From assembly GCF_037975245.1 (NCBI RefSeq), contig NC_092576.1:10249501-10313500 (forward strand): 64,000 bases of DNA. The letters run 5' to 3'. This document shows, one piece after another, positions 39,068 through 51,473 of this stretch. Under the pieces are notes generated by a model. It was not told where the DNA came from. It did no database searches and saw nothing but the letters and a program-made list of their open reading frames with translations. This DNA is from Apostichopus japonicus. Lineage: Eukaryota; Echinodermata; Holothuroidea; Aspidochirotida; Stichopodidae. Within the stretch, counting starts at the first letter, position 1, and every line of letters begins with the position of its first letter. The translations under genes were made by a program, and so were the position numbers.

Positions 39068-39389
39068 GTAAGTATATATATTCTTGTTAGGGATGGCACT
39101 AAAGTCGAATTTTAGTCTTGATATCTGATATCTCAAGAAAATAGAAAGAGAGAGAGAGGAACCGGGGGGGGGGGGGGGAGAGTGCTGGAAAGTTTCTATA
39201 TAGCTATTCCTGTCTTCATTTTATTCAACTATAAAATATGCTAATCATAAGAGTGATTACGTCGGTATCTTAGGATAGGTGTAAATGTTAATGTTAATCC
39301 ATCGTTTCATAAATGATTATAATAAAGATACAACAAACATGTGTCCACTAATTCTTGGTTTACCTAATACTTGATATCGTTGTCTTGTA

Positions 39390-39747
39390 TCAGTTTGTGC
39401 TCTTTACTGATCTAAGTTTACGTTGTTTAGCTATCAGCTGTTGCTCTTTACTGTTCTAAGTTTACGTTGTTTATCTATCAGCTGTTGCTCTTTACTGATC
39501 TAAGTTTACGTTGTTTAGCTATCAGCTGTTGCTCTTTACTGATTCTAAGTTTACGTTGTTTATCTATCAGCTGTTGCTCTTTACTGATCTAAGTTTACGT
39601 TGTTTATCTTTCAGCTGTTGCTATTTACTGATCTAAGTTTACGTTGTTTATCTATCAGCTGTTGCTCTTTACTGATCTAAGTGTACGTTGTTTATCTATC
39701 AGCTGTTGCTCTTTACTGATTCTAAGTTTACGTTGTTTATCTATCAG
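39390..39747 (+). repeat. 44/45-bp minisatellite that multiplies a 3' splice site
   Basis: About eight units with CTATCAGCTGTTGCTCTTTA spaced 44, 44, 45, 44, 44, 44 and 45 bp. Each contains a pyrimidine-rich TTTATCTATCAG resembling the real acceptor that ends the array at 39,747. The bases after each CAG (CTGTTGCTCTTT) resemble the exon start (TTGGTGCTCTTT). The array therefore grew from the intron/exon boundary. Confidence 0.93.
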
Positions 39748-39819
39748 TTGGTGCTCTTTGGCGTTAGGAATCTGACTCTAGGAGGTGCTGTTTGGAAATA
39801 CAAAGGTTACGGATGTAGC
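39748..39819 (+). CDS. Four-span membrane protein, exon with TM2 end
   Basis: 72 nt, phase 0 at both ends, between CTATCAG and GTAAGT. It encodes LVLFGVRNLTLGGAVWKYKG plus YGCS, completing TM2 and a short loop. Its acceptor is the last of the repeated CTATCAG sites. Confidence 0.72.
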
Positions 39820-40261
39820 GTAAGTATTTTGATACCTCCATACGTATATACAATTAAACTATTAACGTAACATGTTATGAAAATGAAAACATGTTTGAGT
39901 TTGAAATTGAGTTTATATCCACAGTTCAAATATACAATGGTACACCATTTTTACACAGTGGTGGAGTAGCACTGAGGTAAAATATGACGACAGTAAGTAA
40001 ACTGTCTACAAGTGAACACTATATTATGATACCAACTATGCCAAATGAAGAGTTTCATTCGATAAATTCCAGTATCTTTGTATACAGTTAAATTTCATTG
40101 AGATATAGGCCCCTACCAAAATGTCAAAACTGTATTTTAATTTCCCTTTACAAGATGGTCACTTTATTTGTTAAGCGAATGACCCGGTGCTATTTACATT
40201 TCGTGCATATATAAACCGTTTCACTAAATGACTGTATCTCTCCGTGTCTGTATTTGTTTAG

Positions 40262-40507
40262 GATGTGTGTGAAGCAGTGTTAGTCAACATTTTGGCGTTC
40301 CTTACCGCTGGTGGTTGTCTCGGCATTATTATCTGGGACGCAATCAGCGAGGATCTCTTCTCTGATCTCACGGGGAATGTTGCCTTTGTCAAGTTTACGA
40401 CGATCGCCTTTATACTTACGTTAGAAATACTGTGGGCCTTGGTGGGTTGTGTGGCAGCTTGTATTCCAGTGACGAGAGAACAGGTATATCGACTTGTTAC
40501 AAACTAA
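40262..40507 (+). CDS. Four-span membrane protein, exon with TM3 and TM4
   Basis: The acceptor TATTTGTTTAG opens a phase-0 exon. It encodes DVCEAVLVN, TM3 (ILAFLTAGGCLGIIIWDAI), an acidic loop, and TM4 (FTTIAFILTLEILWALVGCV and on), then ...PVTREQVYRLVTN and a stop. CAG/GTATAT just before the end could alternatively be a donor leading to a further exon. With the exons at 38,885 and 39,748 the protein is 166 residues; with the possible exon at 26,161 it is 195. Function unknown. Confidence 0.72.
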   Translation, partial: DVCEAVLVNILAFLTAGGCLGIIIWDAISEDLFSDLTGNVAFVKFTTIAFILTLEILWALVGCVAACIPVTREQVYRLVTN

Positions 40508-40834
40508 TTCATCTATACTTCACTGTCATCGTATCTGTCTCCATGGCAACATATGCATTCTCAAGCCCCTATCTTAACGAAGGAAACCGACTGATATTCG
40601 GATTGATATAGGAACTTGGATGAAAAACTTGCAGAAATGATGTGGGTCTTTAAGATGGTAGATTAGGGATGGAAGAGAAAATGGGTAGGAGCCGGATGTG
40701 GGTCACTGGGGGGGGGGCAGAGCTGAGTAGGTTAATGTAGATTGGAGTGCATATGTTGTTTGTAGATAGGTAAGTAATGTCCATTTTGGGATATTGGTTA
40801 CATAAAGTTTACTAACCGAACACATTAAGAGATG
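40508..40834. other. 3' flank of the membrane-protein exon
   Basis: No feature recognised apart from a run of G near 40,710. Confidence 0.4.
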
Positions 40835-41025
40835 ATCTTTTTTTCTGATACCACGAGAAATGTTGCATTCGTTAATTTTACCACGACTGCCTTTTTACCA
40901 AGCAACTCCCTCTGTACATACTAACTTTAGAAATATCGCAGGCCTTATTTGGTTGCCATCAGTTAGTTACCTGCATTTCTGTTAACAAAGGAGATCAAAT
41001 ATGCTTGTTTGACTGAATAACTTAT
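40835..41025 (+). pseudogene. Decayed copy of the TM3-TM4 exon
   Basis: The stretch matches the second half of the exon at 40,262: GAAATGTTGCATTCGTTAAT against GGGAATGTTGCCTTTGTCAAG, ACTTTAGAAATA against ACGTTAGAAATA, and AGGCCTTATTTGGTTG against GGGCCTTGGTGGGTTG. Insertions, such as the one after GCCTTTTTACC, and lost frame show it is not coding. It points to a past tandem duplication of the gene's end. Confidence 0.8.
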
Positions 41026-44000
41026 TGGTCACATGCGGTTTGCACTAACGCTAACTAATCATAAACATTACGATGAAAGAGAATAGACGGAGGGGTTGTT
41101 GTAATTACTTAAGTTATTTGTTACTTATGTTCTACATTACTTCTAAACAGAAACATGCATCGCAACATTGTGTGTGTGAACATGACTTGGTCGTAACAAG
41201 TCATGTCAGACTAATTGAAAAAAAAAACGTAATGTAGTTTGGTGCGTCTTGTAATTTATTACGGGTATTTGTGTCTAACAAGAGATTTCACCAAGAACGC
41301 TGACATTGGTAAAAAAGTTACAAAGGTTGCCAATTTAGTGAGAATAGAATGATTAAAGAATTACGTTAAAACTTCAGAACACATTGCTGTTGTTCAATAT
41401 TGAATTATTTATAGTTAGTATGTACTGTAACGCACATTGTCGTTGTTCAATATTGAATTATTTATAGTAAGTATGTACTGGTAGGCAGTATTGGTTTTCG
41501 CAATTAGATATGGATAAAGACCTACACTACTGATACTTTCAGTGATATGAGGGAGGTTTGAAAAAAAAGGTTAAAGTTGCACGGGTCCTCACTTTCCTGA
41601 TATATATTATTGACCAGATTAACTCAGATACGACAAACGATATCATTATTAATAAATAAATCAATCACACCTATGCTTTATGATTGAATGAGTATCCAAA
41701 ACGCGTTTTTAATTGAGACTTTACTCATATAATGCAAACTGCTAATTGCTTTTGACGGTAAACGTCTTTGCTCATAAATATTCATTTAACGAGCAATTCA
41801 GGCTAAAAGCCGCCGCGCACGGCACAACTGTCGACGATCCGACTACACTTGTACGTCGTTACGTAGAACATATTTAGATATTCTACAGTGCGTACAAATG
41901 CGTGCGCTTAAAGTAACGACTGATCAATATGTTGCCAGTCGCGTCGGCTTCAGTCGAGAAAATTAATTATGCAGCGTTCCCCTACTGGCAGTCGGCAGTG
42001 TGCGAAGGTAACCATTCACGGGATAATAACGTTGCATGTCATCTAAACGAGCTAGGGTCGTTTAAAGCAAACGATCGTTATGTGCCCTATTCACTTTGGT
42101 CAGTGTGTCGTTGGTCAGTTTTAAGAATATGATGGGTCTTCCCGACAATCGAATACTACGTTACACGGATTCGACGTCTGTCGGCTCGTGAAATAATCTG
42201 ACAGTGTGCGGCCGGCTTCAGAACTAAAACAATTAACTCTTGCAAATTAAACACAAACCAATTAACAGTTTCATATGATAATATATAGCAGTATAGCATC
42301 ATCTTGAAATTAAGCTTTGAATCTTTTCTGGTAGAGCGACGTTTTTGTGTTCGTAAGAACACCATGCTTTCATCTAATAGACAATTGATTCAGAAAACTA
42401 ACTATTTGTATTTTTATATATATTTTTTTTGCTGAGATTGGTTAATCGGTTGACTAATATACTTTGCGATTTCTTTCTGCTTGCCTTAGAAACCCGAAGC
42501 TCAACATGGCATGGAAAACCATGCTTTTGAATAAGTAAGCGGCTGTTTTGATAGAGTGGGTAAGTATATAGTAGCTTGATTACGGTGAATGCTCTGTATC
42601 TACTCAGGTATAACATAAGGCTGAACAAAATTCACGTTCTTAAAATCTACATGGAGTAACAAACTAATATCAATGTGTACAAATCACAGCACATAAATAT
42701 GCTAGCTTCTTTGCACTCATGCTTGTTTAATTTTGTAATAACACAGTTAGGTACTTAAGATCTGTCTCACAACGTTATCAACAGATACTTTTAGTATACT
42801 TGTTTTCACCTTTCTTTCAATTGCAAATATTTGGCAGCTCTGCTTGCTGGGTGTAAATAATAATAATTTGGTGTTTCAGCTTCCAAATCCACGTTTTCTA
42901 TGCTACTGAATTTAAGTTATTTGCTTAAAACATTAAGGGTGCTATGACAAACCCCATTCGACGTCAGATTAAAAGGAAATCGGTACTGACGAACAGATAT
43001 AGCTTAAACAAATCGCATCGAATCAAACGTGCATACTAAGAAACTGACACATTTTTCATACGATACCTATATTTAACCTGTATGTTATTGTTTCCATGGT
43101 AACACAGCCGCCATGTTTCTATATATGAACACACAGTAAATCATAAGCAAATTCTTGCATTAATATTAACTGAAAACTGATGATGTACATCTTCAGAGGG
43201 TAACTTCCAAAACATGGATTGTCCGAAAATATACTTTCACAAGATATTACAGGGCCTAAACTTGTGTCCATTCCGAATGGGTATGTGGCAGTTTAGCGCC
43301 ATGTTCAACAAATTTAAACCTAAACCTGTTCTTGAAAAGAAACAAAAGACAAAAAAACTAAGAAACAGATGCGAATAAAACAATGCATATTCTTCTCTGG
43401 GATATCAATGTTACTTTCATTAATGATTTTACTGGTTAATGAACGATTCCATTCCAACAATGTCCAGCCTCTTTAGGGCGATCTTTGTTACGGTATCTTT
43501 GTTACGGTGCATGCATTTGCTTCTTCTATAAGGTGCGTTGTTGGCAGTTAATGGAAGATTCCATTTAATTTCGACAAATTTCAGTCTTGTCGTTTGGACT
43601 TCTTCTTGTTACATTAGCATTACTCTACGTGTAGTCAACCGAAGGATGATTCAAATAACATAAAGCATGAACATTTGAACTATCTCGGAATGACTTGCAC
43701 ACGTTGTATGGAAATTCAATCGTTCCATAAGGCAAACGAGTAATTCGCACATTTTGTGAATTGTGAGAAAATAAGAGAGAAACAAAGTGATACATTACCA
43801 ATTTGCATAAATTCGACACAATTTGTCGTTGTTATTCGATATTATCCAATACTAATTACAATATCATTTTATACATTAGCTTTCTATTTCACATTATTGT
43901 TACAAATATCATTCGATTATGTTCCATATTCTCTTTGACAATTTTGGCGAGCCGTTTACGCAGCTTTATCGTCTAATTGTGATTCAATTCTCCTGTAATT

Positions 44001-44189
44001 AATTAATTAATTAATTAATGCAAAAATATAGATCGATTGACATTCATTCTTCTTCTCATTTTATTTGCATCAACAGGACCATCGGTACTAACTATTTGTC
44101 TTCCCTATGTATAAATTAACAAACACTCCGATTAAAATGACGTCATGATACAACCATGCGTGGATGGATACGTCACAGATGAATATAAC
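41026..44189. other. Non-coding stretch with minor repeats
   Basis: No gene recognised. A 53-bp direct duplication lies at 41,380-41,480. A possible 0.4-kb foldback element is at 41,804-42,221, whose ends CTAAAAGCCGCCGCGCAC and CTGAAGCCGGCCGCACAC (inverted) are similar. A (TTAA)n run lies near 44,000. Confidence 0.45.
41380..41480. repeat. 53-bp direct duplication
   Basis: CACATTGCTGTTGTTCAATA at 41,380 and CACATTGTCGTTGTTCAATA at 41,433, both followed by TTGAATTATTTATAGT and AGTATGTACTG. Confidence 0.85.
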
Positions 44190-44497
44190 CATCCGATACA
44201 CACAGAGAACACTGTAACTACTATAAATCTTAATATTTTGTACCACAGTAAAAACTGGATCGTGCTATCAATCAGTAGCATGTGCTATTAGGATTGCAGT
44301 ATGAACTGAGGAAACGTGTAATCCCAACAAATCCAGTTTGATGCATCTGTTTGGGATTACACATATCATGAGTATTTATTGTAAACGTAATAGCTCATGC
44401 TACCGATTTATCAGATTTGTCAGCACGATCCATTTTTTACTGTGGTACAAAACTTTATAATTTACAATAGTTACTGTAATCTCTGTGTTAATCGGTG
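44190..44497. mobile_element. Palindromic MITE, family A, copy 1
   Basis: A ~308-bp near-complete foldback: the left half from CATCCGATACACACAGAG is repeated inverted in the right half, which ends CTCTGTGTTAATCGGTG. The arms include GGGATTACAC and ACTGTGGTACAAAA-like words. Flanks ATATAAC and ATTTAAC may be a 7-bp target duplication with one mismatch. Its homologue is at 52,426. Confidence 0.85.
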
Positions 44498-44577
44498 ATT
44501 TAACAACGTCATGAATCTTCAAAGCTTGAAGTATCATTCTTCAATCACCAGTTGGAGATTATAACATGCAATGATCT

Positions 44578-44599
44578 TTTTATTATTATAATTATTATA

Positions 44600-44639
<40 letters not shown>

Positions 44640-44640
44640 T
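44578..44640. repeat. (ATT)n microsatellite
   Basis: TTATTA repeats over ~60 bp with two ATAATT interruptions at the left. Confidence 0.93.
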
Positions 44641-44836
44641 AATTTAAGCACGGTTTGACTTTTAAACACGATAATAACCACATTGTTGAAAACAAGAGAT
44701 TGGCTTCGAAGTCAAGATTCGATGTACAACCCAAATATGGCATCATAATTATAATGCATTATTTATCATCAGATAAAATTAATTTATATCAAAGTAAACA
44801 GCAAAAGAGCAGTAACACGGAATAACTTGACTCATC

Positions 44837-44837
<1 letters not shown>

Positions 44838-44897
<60 letters not shown>
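44838..44897. repeat. (TA)n microsatellite
   Basis: 60 bp of pure TA repeats. Confidence 0.95.
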
Positions 44898-44900
<3 letters not shown>

Positions 44901-45784
44901 CAACTAATTAAAACTTAGAGATACCAACCACGCTTATATACTTTTATCTAAGACAAATCGCTTCCACATTCATCTTATGTTAAAGCAGTTTTTAAAAATA
45001 TATTTAGGTTTGAGAACGGTAAAAATTGTGCGAATTTCCCCAAAAATAAATAAAATAAAATAGGAGGGGTTGTTGAAACCTACTCTCATTTGATTGAAAG
45101 GATTGGGGTAGGAGGTGTACACCCTATGTATCCGTGGCTGCATTATTTTTCTTGTAAATTAACGTTAAATATTTCTCTGTCTTAAAATAAAAGGAATATT
45201 TCACCCTAGAGTTTATAATAACCGTATTAATTTCAACTTCACGTGTTTCGATTTGTTGAATAATTGATTTTTTTTTTTAAATTACTCCTGTTGTAAAAGA
45301 GGTTATCCTAGCTGATTTTCTCAGAAGTCTCCACCCCACCCCCCCCCTCCACTCTTTATTACTATCCTACATTCCTTTCTTAAGATATCTTTACCTATTG
45401 CATGCTCAGAGTGAACATAAAGTTTAAGAACAATTTAAATCAATTTCTTTTTCTTATAGATTGATGTAGTTTATATACGTTTTATTGCTTGTAAATATTT
45501 GGAGCTTGAATGTATTGGTTGTTGTACTAAATTATAGTGTATAAAATCCTTTCTTGACTATCTTTCGGTTTATTGATATCAACTGTGTTCTAACATCACA
45601 ATGAACCCTTAAGAACAAAAAAAAAGAAGGATCTTTTTCAACTAAGACACAAAGACTTGAGGGGAAGTGGTCAGAGCTACACAGTCTTAAGAAGAATAAT
45701 CAATCACAGGAAGAATAAAAAACCAAGGTACAAAATGTTTCCCAGAAAGTAAATGAGGGCGGTATTGAAGAACTTGGCATGCAT
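44898..45784. other. Non-coding stretch
   Basis: No gene or repeat family recognised. Confidence 0.45.
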
Positions 45785-46259
45785 TTAAGGTAGCATACGC
45801 CCATTAAAAGCCCCATTGACTTACACACTAAATCACAAAAGTAATGTGGTCTCTAAGTCTAGATAGAAGTTTTCACTAGCTTAACGCTACCCATCACCGG
45901 ATAGCTGACAAGTTGGCCTTTCATGGCACCATCAATTTTCCGTACCATGACCGTGAAAATTTTTTGCTATCCGAGCCGGAAGTTTTCGTCACTTGTAAAC
46001 AAACCTCTTCACTCAGTGGTAAACAAATTTCCTACGCTGCTCCTGGGAAGCCTAAAGGGGTCTAAAATTGCCTCAATTGACCCAATTTTTTCACCACATG
46101 TACTTCCATTCATGCTCTTCAACATGAAAGCCACAAAAAACTAGATTATGATTGATAACAGGTCACAAAAGATGTTCTCCTGCTGCTTTTTGGCACTTTT
46201 CCTGAAGGAGAACAATCGAGCGGATTGATATAGACTCTAATAGGAGTATGCCACCTTAA
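45785..46259. mobile_element. piggyBac-like MITE, copy 1
   Basis: 475 bp counting the TTAA at both ends. The left end TTAAGGTAGCATACGCC and right end, inverted, TTAAGGTGGCATACTCC form imperfect terminal inverted repeats of ~25 bp. TTAA is the target duplication of piggyBac transposases. It contains a 73-codon open frame on the plus strand that is identical in the second copy, but it resembles no transposase and may simply reflect the copies' recency. Confidence 0.85.
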
Positions 46260-48052
46260 GTGAGAGTTGAATTTTTTTTTTTTTTCCAAAATGATACTTT
46301 TCATAGTCGTCACAATATAAACCACAACAGAATTATATGCAATTATCATTTTAGGTCCATAAAGATGTATTTTCAGAGATTTCAGTATGCACGGTGCAGT
46401 GTGTAAATACACATATGAGCAATACTGTGTAAGCAGTAACCAGGTCTATGTCTGCAACAACACTTCCAGTCACCAATTTTGATAAGCTTGACCAATTTGG
46501 GTGCATCTATGATTCTTGCAGGTATTATTGGTATCCCTGATCACAATCCACTTGGTCTGGCTTGCCCTACCTGCAGAAACATCATCCATAGAAGGGTTAG
46601 CGGTGAGGGCTTTTTCGTCTCTGGCTCTGAAAAGTGATGAAAACTACTTTTGTTTAGCTCAGCAGATTCCTCACAAACTGACCCACAGGACATACCCCAA
46701 TGTATTCCTGAACTGTTTGGAACATGTTAAACTGATATTGCATGTCACTCCAGTGCAACTGTTAAGTTACTAAGAATAAAAGAAGAGAATTGAAGGTGTT
46801 CTTTGCCAAAACTGGATCATCGGGATTTGTAAACAACAGCCTCACTGTAACAGTATTACAGCAGTCAAAAGGAAAGCTTACTGGAATGCTATCTAGATAC
46901 ACTGTTCACCTCAATAGCATATCCAGTCCATTTAAAGGTTTGTGCATAGGTTGTTACAATGTATTAAAGACAGTTATAAGAGAAGAGAGGTGGATAGGGG
47001 GGCACATTTCATGATAAAACATTCAAATTTGTTGCTCGGCAGAGAACAACAACGTCAAATTACCTTATTCTCCATTGGTGGCAAGCACTGGTTCCTATAG
47101 TTACTACAGTAGATCTCCCATGGAAGCATCAGGATATCTCTTTCTGCTGTCAGAGTTGTTTGGGATTTGTTGTTACCTCATCTAACCAGTTGAGTCCATT
47201 GATACCGCACCCATTCAAAGTATATCGCTGTGCATGCTGAGGACTTAGCACATCAACTTTCTCTGAAATTGACAAAACAACAGAAAACTAATGAGGAGTG
47301 AATAGGCTCAAAAACCCCTTGATGCACATTGGCAGAAGCAGAATATGCATACCTTTGTGGAATATTTGCTAAATAAGACTCAAAACATTCTCTGTGCAAG
47401 GTATTGGCCCTCAGCAGCCACTCCACTTAGGATACAGACCTCATACAACATTGTGCTACAGCTGGTGTAGACTTGGTCTAGGATACTAACGTAGCGCCAT
47501 TATGAACCTGAGGCCTAGGCCTAAGCTAACAACATTAGGGGTATTTCATGCATTGAAACTGAGTTTTTGTCCTTAGTTAAACACCAGGTACTTCCAGCTT
47601 TAGCAAAAATAACCTAAAGTATGATTACCATGTAATTTAGGTGCCCACAGATGTCAAATTTCACTGAACTTAGTCGTTCACGTCACACACACTGCAGGCT
47701 TTTTGGTCTGATTCTGAAGGATTTTGAATTTCGTGCATTTGGCACCTACTTAGCAGATTCAAGGCAGGAATCATACTACGGAAGCTTTGGTAGGTCAAGG
47801 CTTAATGACCCAATAGTTTATTGGGGAGGAAAACTGGATAGAAATGCTCAGAAGGCTGTTCTAGTCTAATGTATGGACACGCACATGCTCTTTGTGGTAC
47901 TTTAAGGCTGTAATACTAATTTATGCGTAAAAATCACCCAAGCGTGAAATTTTCTGACGTTTGCTTGAAAACCATTTTTACACACCATAGCAACTACTTT
48001 GATCCAAAATTGGGACTTCTAGCACTTAAAATGAAAAATTTGGCATTTTTGC
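46260..48052. other. 1.8-kb segment between the two identical MITEs
   Basis: No recognisable transposase or other protein, although open frames of 72-85 codons occur at 46,516, 46,790 and 47,651. It may be host DNA between two independent insertions or the remains of a larger element. Confidence 0.4.
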
Positions 48053-48527
48053 TTAAGGTAGCATACGCCCATTAAAAGCCCCATTGACTTACACACTAAA
48101 TCACAAAAGTAATGTGGTCTCTAAGTCTAGATAGAAGTTTTCACTAGCTTAACGCTACCCATCACCGGATAGCTGACAAGTTGGCCTTTCATGGCACCAT
48201 CAATTTTCCGTACCATGACCGTGAAAATTTTTTGCTATCCGAGCCGGAAGTTTTCGTCACTTGTAAACAAACCTCTTCACTCAGTGGTAAACAAATTTCC
48301 TACGCTGCTCCTGGGAAGCCTAAAGGGGTCTAAAATTGCCTCAATTGACCCAATTTTTTCACCACATGTACTTCCATTCATGCTCTTCAACATGAAAGCC
48401 ACAAAAAACTAGATTATGATTGATAACAGGTCACAAAAGATGTTCTCCTGCTGCTTTTTGGCACTTTTCCTGAAGGAGAACAATCGAGCGGATTGATATA
48501 GACTCTAATAGGAGTATGCCACCTTAA
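48053..48527. mobile_element. piggyBac-like MITE, copy 2
   Basis: 475 bp, the same length and orientation as the copy at 45,785 and apparently almost identical, with its own TTAA at each end. This shows that each copy is a separate unit rather than one long terminal repeat of a retrotransposon. Confidence 0.85.
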
Positions 48528-49858
48528 TCCGGATATGTGACCTGATTAATCCACTTCTTGTCAATGTTATCAGAACTAGCTAGGACAGGTATGACAGCGC
48601 CCTCTGTTAAGTTTGGGCGTCGCTTAGATCCTCATTCAATACTTCCACTGGGAATAATAGCAAATGTCCATTGACCTTCGACCTCTGAACTTTGAGTTTT
48701 TTGTTCTACAGAAATGGGAAATACAAATTTTAATCTTGGGGACCCTTTCTCACAAAGTATTAAGTTAGGAAACAAACCTGCATATGGAACAAACAAACGT
48801 ACTTGTAACCAAACACTCAGAGATAGGACGATATCTTTGCACTCGTCTCCCAGGTATGGACTTCAGGTCAGCCTTGCTCATGCATCCTTATTCCATTTAC
48901 CTATCGACTAGAATATCTCATATTTTCCATTTTGGGGGCGACGAGATAAGCAAAACAATGCCGTAATGTTTTATTAACTCTGTAGATCAGTAAACTTAGG
49001 AACAATTTCAGTTTAGAGGAATGCAAATGGAATTGACTCCTACAACTCTTCGTCTGTATCCAATTTGCATTTGCCTAAACGAAAATTGTAACGTACTATT
49101 GCTAGAAAGCTGGAAGCACCTGTGAATTGCAACTTGTGACGCTAGCCTTTATTGGTCTATATCACTCGCTGGCAACCAGCGGCCGGCGAGGTACTTTTCT
49201 GTACTCCCGAGAAAAGACATCAAACAATCAGAATATTTTAAAATAAATTATACTTAAATTATAAAATAACTTGAACAATGAATTCACTAAATGATTGAGA
49301 GTAATTAGACCTACTACGAAAATTTGCTAAAGCTTTCTTAAGGCACGAATTGTGATAGGATATTGAACAAAACAGATCAAGTATACAAAGATACTTTACT
49401 TCACTGTTGGCTCGCAACGTCAATTTTGTGCTCAATCCGGTCTGTACATTCGGATGGGGTTTCCAGAAGTACAAAATTTGCTAAAAGATGAAGAATATTT
49501 TGAATACAAGTTTCATGCGAGTAGCCATTTGTTAAAATCATTCAAAGTTTAATTAGTAAACTAACCACCGCCTTAAAATTAAATTCTCTTACGTTAAAAC
49601 AAATGTATTTATTGTAGTTTGATTACTTTATTAATACATTTTTAGCCGTTGACTTTATGCGATGTTGAGACCCTGCTTACACTACAATGAGAATTTACAG
49701 TGCAGTCCATTTTTATGACGAATTTATTAACATTGAAAGCAACCAGAAAACATACACGTACAGCAAAACATTATCTCCTTCAAATCATCTTTATGCTTTC
49801 TTAAGAGCAAAAATAGTACTTTAGCTGAAAAAGGGCAGACTCAGGCGTGTCTACCGCA
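48528..49858. other. Non-coding stretch
   Basis: No gene recognised. If the receptor gene to the right continues leftwards, this lies inside one of its introns. Confidence 0.4.
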
Positions 49859-50225
49859 ACCCGATATACGCATAGCTATAGTACAGTCACTACTTGTTCC
49901 ACAACCGTGCATCAGTAACTACTGCGCTGTGTTCGCAACACTGTAACATGTGTTACAGTTGATACAGTAATTACCGGAAAGCTGTTACACGTTGAACTAC
50001 GAGTCCGTGAAAATTTGCAGTAACTTAAAAAAAATATATATATATTTTTTTAATTTTAAATTTTTAAAATTAAATTTTTAAATTTGCAGGAAGAAAAACT
50101 TGCAGTAATTACTGTGCCACCTGTAACACATGTAACCGTGTTACGAACACAGCGCAGTAGTACCCGATGCACTGTTGTGGAACATAAACAGTATAGTTAC
50201 TGTTATAACTATGAGTATTGGCTGG
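49859..50225. mobile_element. Palindromic MITE, family B, copy 1
   Basis: The left arm ACCCGATATACGCATAGCTA... is matched inverted by ...ACTATGAGTATTGGCTGGGG. The arms share TACTGCGCTGTGTTCG and AACACATG-like words. The centre is a self-complementary A/T tract (50,027-50,092). Longer and more decayed than the copy at 50,415. Confidence 0.75.
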
Positions 50226-50414
50226 GGCTGCACGTGATTCTAAATGTGTGCTCTCATTGTGTCATTCGTGTTTGGTCTGTACTGATTTAGTTTTAATAAG
50301 TATGGAGGAAATATGGAACACCCTTGCATTACAGATGTGAATTTATATTTATACTAACCCGTTCATGCATCTCCAGTAACTCACTAAGCCATTCCATCTG
50401 CTTACATTACTATG

Positions 50415-50625
50415 CACCCGACACTCATAGCTAGTACAGTAACAGCCAAGTAATTACTGCAAAGCTGTTACACTTTGCACTACGAGTCCGCCAGGTGAAA
50501 ATTTGCAGTAATTACTGTGCCACCTGTAACACATGTTACCGTGTTGCGAACACAGCGCAGTAGTTACTGATGCACGGTTGTGGAACATGAACAGTGGTTA
50601 CTGTACTAGCTATGAGTATCGGGTG
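50415..50625. mobile_element. Palindromic MITE, family B, copy 2
   Basis: 211 bp with terminal inverted repeats CACCCGACACTCATAGCTAG and CACCCGATACTCATAGCTAG. The CACCCGATAC end is shared with family A (44,190 and 52,426), so the two families were probably moved by one transposase type. Confidence 0.82.
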
Positions 50626-51003
50626 TCTAGGTACACTGCCGCAACTCTGCTCACATGGGTTAATCCACGTTGCTCAGGTAGAAGTTGACTAAAATATAAG
50701 TTGAAGTTAACTTAGAGCTGTCCTGATTACCGGAGCGATAGGAAGTGTCCTAAAGTATATTTATCATAAGTAAGTTGAATTTTGGTGTAATTTCTAATTT
50801 AACATATAGGTTACTTTCCTAGCTATATGTTTTACAATTATATTGGTAAAGAGCCTAAATTCCATACTCTCTTTTAGTTATTGTGTTTGCTTGTTGTGAA
50901 ACCCTATCGGGCGTAGCCATCGTGCAAAATATTTAATGAGAGCAAGATCAAAACTGTTAGAAAAATTTAAAAACACCGTGAATAGGTTAATATGTAAGAT
51001 TCC
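50626..51003. other. Non-coding stretch
   Basis: Nothing recognised. Confidence 0.4.
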
Positions 51004-51285
51004 AATAAAACAATATACTTCATTGTATAAGCTTTCAACCCTGCACCGAACCAAATATTTAAATTGAATTACAAAGGAATGAAATTTTACGATGCAATAA
51101 CAAAATATATTTCATTGTATAAGCTTTCAACCCAGCACCGAACCAAAGTATTTAAATTGAATTACAAAGGAATGAAAATTTTACGATGCAATAACAAAAT
51201 ATATTTCACTGTATAAGCTTTCAACCCAGCACCGAACCAAAATATTTAAATTGAATTACAAAGGAATGAAAATTTTACGATGCAA
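51004..51285. repeat. 94-bp tandem repeat, three units
   Basis: TATAAGCTTTCAACCCAGCA and the following CCGAACCAA recur at 93-94-bp spacing (GCACCGAACC at 51,042, 51,135 and 51,229). Units differ by a few bases. Confidence 0.93.
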
Positions 51286-51473
51286 TATCTGAAGAGCCAT
51301 AGATCACGGAATATGTTTCCGGTTTGTCTACTTAGCATCGCTAACAAAAGAGAACAGAAAGAAGAAACGAAAAAAGAAAAGGAAAACAAAAAACATGATT
51401 ACATTGATTCAAGTAATATTGATTACCAATCACTATCATGCGATTATTGAAATCATAACATAAGCAGTAACAG

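Noticed and set aside
46146-47869. piggyBac transposase between the two MITEs
   Set aside because: Open frames of 72-88 codons carry no recognisable transposase motif and do not join into a longer frame.
45785-48527. LTR retrotransposon with 475-bp LTRs
   Set aside because: Each copy has its own inverted ends and TTAA on both sides, there are no TG...CA ends, and no gag/pol sequence lies between.
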